Origin: Aphrophora alni | Taxonomy: Eukaryota; Arthropoda; Insecta; Hemiptera; Aphrophoridae | DNA: 64,000 nucleotides | Direction of reading: 5' to 3' | NCBI GenBank assembly: GCA_963513935.1 | Contig: OY740767.1 | Coordinates: 153,208,431 to 153,272,430, forward strand | In this document: positions 27,386 to 36,300 of the stretch, piece by piece | Position numbering within the stretch: position 1 is the stretch's first letter | Layout: each line of letters begins with the position of its first letter | Translations under genes and position numbers: made by a program | Notes under the pieces: model-generated | Told to the model about the DNA's origin: nothing | What the model saw: the letters and a program-made list of their open reading frames with translations, nothing else | Databases searched by the model: none

Positions 27386-30300
27386 TATTAACTTTCTTAG
27401 TAATCTAGGGAAAACACAGATGTAATAAATTAAGTAGTCACATTATTTTGTATTGTTAAGTTTATAAAGATTTTTGTAAGGAGTAGGCCACCTGTCCTCA
27501 TTAGTTTTGTTAGAGGTACAGTTATCTTTCACCCCACTCCATAGGTCAAAGACATATAACAATAACTTGACAAAGGGCCAGCCCAAGCCTCTATCTCACT
27601 GGTCAACTGATCTGTGGAGTGGGAGGGATTTTAGCTTGAATTCAGGTTATTATAGTTTTAGGTTTAATTTTATTTCATTTGTAGATATGTAAGTTTAGAT
27701 TTAGTTTAGAAGCAAGACCCTCCGATGATGATAACCATGTTATCGAAATGTACATTAAGGCATTTAGGGGAAAAAATAAATAAAGAACAATTAATCAAAT
27801 AATTGTGTTTTATTTTAAAGTTTACAGTGATTGTGGTTAGGGGTAAATTGAAATCATTATTGTGAATTTCACCACAGTGCTCAACAAGATTGTATCATTT
27901 TACATAGAACTTTTAATTAAAAACACATCTTTTCCGGGTTTAAGTCACATGGCATCGTTTCACTGAAATCACGTCTCCTGTTTTAAAATTAACCTTTTTA
28001 GTTTTCTACTTCACTTTTATGAACATAACAATTGTTTACTTCATCGTTAGTTCAAAACATTCTATTCAAGTTATTTAGTTTTTGTTTAAATCACAATTAC
28101 TTATTCTTTTTTATATGCATTTTCCGACTTACGCAATGCACATCGTCCATTGCACAATATTACATAGTCATAACTTTCAAAAGTTTATTTTTAGCCAATA
28201 GAAACTAACTCACAATATTATATAACAGTACTTCTAAAACAACTCTTAGTTTCTCAAGAAAACACTTTCTTTCTATATTTCCACTTTGTCTCGACAAACA
28301 TATTTATTGACTGAACGTACTCTTCTTTTCAAAGTTAAGCTTGGACTGAGAAGCCCCGGTTAGTAACAGCTTTCGTTCTTTGTGTTTAGAAAGTTAACGT
28401 TGCAATTTTCTCATAATTAAATTTATACCTGTTTTAAATATTAACATACATATAATAAATGTCTCTGATCATTTTGTACTAATTATTTTCTTTATTTACT
28501 TTATTCTTAATTCATTTTATTCAAAAAGCAAAATACGTTTCCTGTTTGTTGCCTTGAGTCAAACGTATACTCCATTCCATTTAAGATCACTAAACTGAAA
28601 ATGTATACTATTACAAAATTCTTTTGACATTCATGATTTTTTTAAATGCCTTCCATACTTATATTTCTTACATAAGAAATACAAGGGGGATATCCAGCAA
28701 TGTAAAATTCGACTGGCACACAATTTTTTGAAACCCAGTGAAAACCCATTGAATGGAAAAAAACACCCAATACCTACTCTTTTTAATCGTTGTTCGATGA
28801 AGTGCATAAATTAGCAAAACTGTTAGGTTTATCTTTGACATGCAGCTGAGGAAAACCATTATAAATATATACACCTGTAAACTTTACAATAATAGAAAGA
28901 GTAAATTTTAAAGTCTAATTGTTAGATGGCATATTTATAGTATAATTAACACATTATATTCAAGCTTTTTCAAAGTTTGTAACATTTAAATTATCAAAAA
29001 AAAACCCCTACCATAACACTATTTGTTAAAATTAATTTAAGTTTAATTCATAGAAAATCAAAGGATGTCTTTGTCCCGATATATTATCTCTTTAACCTAA
29101 TAGCTGCACTGATTTTTATGCTATTTTCACCGATCTATGCCTTGAATGGCCTAGTTTGTGCACTATGAAAATTTGAATTTTTGATGTTGAATCCATATTT
29201 TAAAATTCAACATAAAATTGGTAAGGTATGGATCTTCCAAACTTATTTTACTTACATCAGAAATACAAGAGAAAAACCTATAAATGTAAAAATCTCTACT
29301 TATATTTTATTGTGTTTTAAAACCACTGAAAGATATTAAATCATCAATACCGGTACTTACAATTTTTTTAAAAACGATCTGATTGGTAAAGCTGAGTTCG
29401 AATCCGATCCACAAAATCATTCTGCACAGATATTAGAATTCGAAATATAATCTGAATATTAAAATAATTTGAAACCGATTAATTCGATTATCCATTTCAC
29501 CCGATTATTAACATCGCTAATTCGGGTCATAGTTTTAATCCCATTGAAAACGTCTAAGTTTTACATATTGAACAAAAAAGTAGAAAATTAAATTATATAG
29601 AAGTTTTAGAATACAACAGATCTGTTCTCAAATGCAATGTTTAACCCATCTCCTTTGTAAAATCCTATTGTCACCCATCCTGACAGGTCATTAACCTTCT
29701 CAGGTAGTCCAATATCAGCCCCCCTCCCTTGCATTTCATTCCCCACTTTCTTAGTATAGATGTTGATACTTAAGTTGTATTTTGTAAATTTTATGTTATA
29801 GTATGTCTGAAGATGCGTAATTGTGAAACAGCTGTCACAATATATTGTTGAATTGTGAAATTTTACATGTCAGTTATTATTTACTGTAATATGGAATTTC
29901 ACCAAATACCGACTGTGGTTACACTTAAAATAATAAAACATGTAAGCATGGGACATTCCCCAACCAATAAATGAAGAAAAAATAATAAATAAATAAATAA
30001 TGATAATTAGTCACATTAATAATTAATTTAAAAAAGTATTAAATAAGTAGTATTCGAAATTACAAAATGTAAACACTTATGACAAAACAAATTTGAAAAG
30101 AAAAAATAAAGAAATTAAAATTGAACTATTCAAAAAGAGCACGGGTTGTGCTTACAAGAAATGCACGATTCCATTGAAAACGGAATCTAAAGACCTAGTG
30201 ACGTCATAAATGAAAAAGGCCGACTCTCATTGGCCTATACGACGAAACTGGTGAGAGTCGAGGTAAAGGTAGTTTTTTTAAATTCGTTGCAGAGAGTCGA

Positions 30301-33300
30301 AAGGACATCAGCGGTACTAGATGTGGCATGGGTAGAACAGTGAGAAGTTTTTCATAAAAATGTGTTAGAAAGAAGAAGTTTGAATATGTTGGAGTGAGTG
30401 TAGTATATTGAACATGATGTAAAGGTAAAGAGTTTTTTATTTTTTTTTTAAGAATTTGGACAGGGAGGAGAAATTTGGTCATGGACGTTTTTTAAAAATC
30501 AATTTCAATAAAAGAACAAAATTGTTGTATAGAAACTTTTTTATACTAAGAAAAAAACTCTCGGAAGTAATAACTGTATGAAATTTTTTAACAGTTTGAT
30601 AATAATTATTAAAAAGATTTTCAAAGCCTAAAATGTCTGACTTAACTAATTAGAGTGCATCCTTCCATTCACGTTGCATGAATCGCCAGCTTGAGAAGTA
30701 CAAAGTGGTTTCAGAACCTTGTTTAGAAACAATAATATTAAATTCAAGTGATTGATAAACAATTAGAATAAAGATTTCGCATAAAATAAAGTAAAGCAAG
30801 TTACTACAAACATTCGTCTGTGGTTCAACACTCAACACAAATCCAGCCTCTGCAACCAAATTACAACTATTAGTCTTATTTTTATACTCTCCTCTAATTA
30901 ACAAAGATAACAGTTTTTACGAAATATTTCAGAACTTTAGTGCTTTATTGTGTTTTTTTCTTTCTATATTTATGTATTATTAGGTAATACCAAGTACCAC
31001 TTTCACAGGTAAGTCTGTGTTTTCTATCCATACAAAATCTAAATGATAAGCCACCCCCCCCCCCTTTAGTTTGTATAAATATGGGTTCGACGCAACATTG
31101 GATTCAGTTGTGGTTTGGTTGGTGTAGCTGGTGTATCACTGAAGAGGACGACCTTGTCATTGAAACGCGTCTGATACTTAGGCGTATTTTTTTATGAGAA
31201 TTGTGTTCTGTGTGTTTGTTATACTGTAAACATAATAGTATATTCAAAATGTCAAGTATCAGAAAAATAAGCCATTATAGTGTTATGTAAAAGGAGCAAT
31301 AAATAAACTGTTTAAAATGATAATTGATGTTTTTACTTTCTCACAGCAATCGGTTGGAGATAACAATCGTATTGTACGATCATCAACATCGACCAAGGAG
31401 TGTCTTGTTGCAAGAGTGAATGAACTTGTCAAAAATTAGGGGGAAAATGGCCAAATATGTCCACATATCAAATTTGATTAAAATCGAATCATACACAAAC
31501 AGACTTCATGGCAACTCGGGTTACCTCAAACAGAAATATCCGCAAAGACCGATCTATACTATGTATACGTGAGAATGTAAAAAATATTGAGTTAGTCTTA
31601 AATTATAAGCGTATAAAATTTTTGGTAACAGACAGACAAAATTTTCAATGATATATTCTTGACTTCACTAATGTATAAAACGTGAATGTGCAGAAAAAAA
31701 ACCCTTATTTAATATATGAAGATATTACTTACCAAAATTGTTTAGGAACATCCAGCCAAGACCAGGTCTTATAAAATATTATTTGCATATAATCAAAATC
31801 ATCTTTTAACGGACTAGGTATGTCATTAAGTCTGGAACAAAGTAGAAACTTTTGAGTTGTGAATCATTTTAAATAACACACACTACACTACAAAGAAGTT
31901 TGGTACACAATTGTGTAATTACATGAAGAAAAAACAAAAATTATCAAAATCAAAACATCTGTGGTACACCCCCTTTCTTGATAAAGACTAGGTTAGAAGT
32001 TCTAGTTTTATTGGATAATGATGGATTGTTCATATTATTTGGATATTTATCATCATTTATGTATAGGAAAACTAATGTCAGTATAAAAAAGTAGATGGGT
32101 ACCATCATAGTGCTAACCCAGCCTCATCATACAATGTAATACAGGTAGATCCTCTAAATTTAATGTCCAAAAATTGTTTCTTTAAGCCTTGTAGAAAATT
32201 ATAAAATGTATTGGACAATTAATGAGTCATATCCATAGGTATAAATATATCCATAAATATAGAGCTCGAGTCGTGAGATAATATTAGATAGAATAAAATT
32301 CAAACACAAGATCTTACAAAAATTACGTTTACTTAATCAAATGCGTTTCAGCGTCAAAATCCCCATCCTCAGTGGCTATAATAACTAAACTATAACTGTT
32401 TATACATTTATGAAAATAGTCATGTCTTATTGCACTAGATGTAAACCGGTCAGTAATGGAAGTTTGGATTCTCACAATAAAAGAGGAACAATTTTTTTTT
32501 ACATTATCAAACACATAGGGTTAATGTTTAAGGAAAGCTTCCTTCGCATGATGTGATTAGTTTATTTAACAAACTTCTAGAGTTTATAAGAGTAGAACCA
32601 AATATTAACAATTTTGAAAGCAGCCTACGATTTTTGTTGCCTAAATCCTTCTACTCTGTAAGTGAGTTCAGCAGCCATAAATGGTCATTTTTGAAAAATT
32701 CCTATTTTACTCGGTAAGGTCCAGGTATTTGTTCTTTATATTATTATTTTAAGGTTTCTGTTATGTTTATTGTGTTGTATGTTAATGTTATTTCTTAACC
32801 AAATATTATGGTTTTTTGTATTTTAATTTTGTGTCAGACTAGTTGTTTTATAGTGTATTACATTTATTGTCTGTGTAGTTTTTTGATAATGGCCATAGAG
32901 ATTTTGTATGTCATTGATTGTAAATAAAAATGAAATGAAAGAATCCTCTTTGTTAGTTGACCAATGTATAATTTTCCTGATTATGTTTCTATATAGTCTT
33001 AGTTATTTTGAATGCTCAAGCCTAGTTTCATACTAGTTATCCACTTTAGTTTACTTCCTACTTAGTCTTAGGTTACTAAGCTATATTGCTACTTTTCAGG
33101 TTTTTTTTATGTTCTAGATCTCTTCACTTAATCCGTTTTCTCAAATACTCAGTTAAAGTGCAAGGTTAATTTTGTATCTCTTTAGCTACCACCCACTTAT
33201 TTACTTGACTTATATCCTGTATAGGACGTTAGCAGCAACAACAGATTTCCAACTCACTTAATTCCTGCTAATCACCTTTTGTTTCCTCCATTTCATGACA

Positions 33301-36300
33301 TCCTTCTTGATTTCTCTCTCGACCAACCTCCTCCACATTGCTTTTGATCTTCCTCGTTCCTGCATCCTTGGAGTCTTACTCTAGGGCTTGCCGATTTATA
33401 TTGTTATTAGGCCTTCTCAGGATATTGTACAACTATACTTCTTTTTTAAAAATTATTTTGTCAATTAGACTTTGATTTCCTCCATAAGTTTTTGAGATCT
33501 GCTCTGGCCAATGAATATATTTAATTATCCTGATACGGTTATTTACAACGACCTGTAACTTGTTAGAAATAGACTTTGTAAGTTTCCATGTTTGCCAACC
33601 ATATAAAAGCAGAGAAATTATATTAGTCTTGAAAAGTTTAGTTGTTCTTCTTAACTAATGGGATCGCCAAATTGGTGTAAGTTGTGTAAATACCTCTTTT
33701 GCATTCCTGATGCTTTGTGAGACATCTTCGTCTGTTCCTCGATTCTTTGGTACTGTACTACCGAGGTATTGAAACTTCTACTTCTATGATCCTCTCCTTA
33801 GCTAATACAAATACAAGTGCTAAGTTGAAGCATTTGTGTTTAGTTGTATAACAATTCGAAATATCCAAAGTTAAAATGAAAATGAAATATTCAAATAAGA
33901 TCAAATGAAATCTGAGGAATGTCATCGATTCCAGATACAATCATTTAAAAAATAAACTGATCAACGATCCTAATCTTTGGCACTATTTTTATTTCACTGA
34001 TTATTATTAGTGTGTTAGTAAACGAGATTTTATGAATATCTTAAAATGGAGGTTATTAAAACTTAATGCTTGATTCAAAACTAAATCTAGTAACACGTTT
34101 AGTAGCATTTCATTAACAAAGAAAATTTATGGCTTCCAATTCAAGAAACGATCACAGCTGCATGTACCTAAAAAATATATTTACATATTCTTTTTAAATT
34201 ATGTACTGATCATGACTCTAGGAGTTTCCAAACATAACTGATTCCACAACACCTGAAGAGATTTTGTACACCCTAAATTTGTTTAAATCAGACAAACTGT
34301 CATTCATAGTTGGGTCTTGGGTATGGAAAGTTCTTTCGAGACCAAGGATTTCAGTTGACGTTTAAAACTACCAATAATATTGAAATACCCAGCTATTGTT
34401 ATACTGTGTTGTTATATTGTGTATTGAACCTTTTTGTTTCATTCTTGACAATGCTGTAACTAGCGAAACCATGGTCGGCAAGTATCGATTGAAATATTGT
34501 GGTTTTTACTAAAAAATTGTTGTTTTAATTTATAGAGAAATATTTGTTAAATACTTTTATTACTCAAGAAACCACAAACACAAATAGTTCCATAAGATTT
34601 TAACATTAATTTTATGGATCTATTACAAAATTTTCTCTTTATTTGACAGATGTGATAAAAGTTAAGACATGTCTTTTGTCTCAAACAACTCCCAGCAGGA
34701 AAATCATGCATTAAAAAAAATCAGTTTACAAGACATAGATTTGCTACTAACCTATATTTGGAGATGTCCAGAAGATCCTTGGCATCCAAACAGTCTTGGA
34801 AATAATTTGCACTGAAGACATCCCCTGTAAAAACCCTACTCTGTTCTGTAATTTTGGAAAGTACAATGACGGCAGAGTGGATGGTTTTCTCATTAATGTT
34901 CGAGACTGCTATACCTCCACAATACTATATAAAAATATATCAACAAGTCAGAAATAATTATAGAATAAATTATGACAATTTATTTCCCACCTGAAATAAT
35001 AGCCTTGTTTGTAAAGGTAAGACCTGTTTTGAAATTACCCATGCACTATGTTTTATTATGATGTAATAACCAGCTGTTGGCATTTGATACATGATTATTG
35101 TAGTGTGCGAGAGGATAAATAATCCTGCCAACTGTGACATTCATGGTGTGATATATTTTATGTTAACGAAAGAATCAATTTGTTCAGAATCACATGCCAG
35201 ACATTATGAGTGATAGTAAAGCTAGGCAATAGTGTTTATTGTTTATAGTGAAGACGTAACGGTCAGCAATGACAGATAATTCTTCTTCTTTTTTTTAAGA
35301 CAAACATTGCTGTTATCATTGTCTTCACAAAAATGAGCACAAAATGGTCATAAACATAAAATAAACAAATAGGGCTAAAACCTAAAATTAAAATAAAAAC
35401 AAAAATTTAATAAATGATAAAAGCATGTTACAGGACTGTAAAGAGGCCCTACAACAAGTTAACAATGATAAAAGTTGATGAAACTTAATAGACAACAACA
35501 ATAAAATATTACAGAGCTACATATGGGCCCAGCAACAATTGACTCTAAAAAATGTTTCTAAAAACATTCAGGTAATATAAAAAGGATAATTCCCCGATCA
35601 AGGATCCCTGCATTGTCTCCCAACATTGTCTGAATAGAACAAATGTTTTCTATGTACACTTCTCAGTATGATACAATCTATCAAAATGTGAAAAACTGTT
35701 TTATTTCATAATTTTCAGCAGAAAAAAATGGTTATAATTTGAGAACTACTGCACCAATTTCAATAAAGTTTCAGTGCAATTCCTATTAAAACCATTTTAT
35801 CATTAATAATACATATGTTGTTACTGAAATAATAAAAAAAATGTGTTGAAAATGTGAACTAGCAAATTTTCATCAGTAAAAAATGGTTATAACTTATAAC
35901 TAAGGAACTTCTAAACAGATTTCTATAACGTTTTCAGTTCCAATAAGCATTCAAATTATATACTAAAGATGCCACTGAAAAATTATCGTCACTGAAAAAA
36001 ATTTTTAAATCATAAAATATGTTAAAACATTATGGTTTTCATATGATCCATGCAGACAAATATCTTATACATAAATAAAAGTGTGTGTTAATAGTATTTA
36101 GATATTTACAAAAATCAAAATTCCCACAGTGAAATGAATTTTGTGATCTATTTCTTGAACACGAGGAACATTTAAATCGGCTGAAATTCACCGTTAAATT
36201 TTTAATATTTAAGGAGAACATGCAATGAGTGAATTAAAGCTACATATGGAGATGAGTGTGACTTTTTAATATAAGACACGAAAACAAGCACAGAAATGAA

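Larger units (their letters stand above)
26885..27790 (+). mobile_element. Penelope-like element 3' part
   Basis: The frame EKSSVAEHILETNHDLDLNN (26902-26960), then NSHESIFIAKGDD and NADKGPIPNSCLFSLL, with a stop near 27112, is the C-terminus of a Penelope-type GIY-YIG endonuclease. It is followed by about 680 bp of 3' sequence holding a TA/GA microsatellite and, near the end, a hammerhead-like motif. It is on the plus strand, opposite to the 24.4-kb copy and of a different subfamily. Confidence 0.7.

Noticed and set aside
29390..29415. tRNA-like B box (GAGTTCGAATCCGATCC)
   Set aside because: No A box, acceptor stem or anticodon arm at the right distance. It lies over a decayed exon remnant.
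32329..32514. 61-codon minus-strand ORF containing TEDGDFDAETH
   Set aside because: The acidic word comes from a decayed hammerhead-like block (CTGAGGATGG...GAAACGC), not from a conserved protein.
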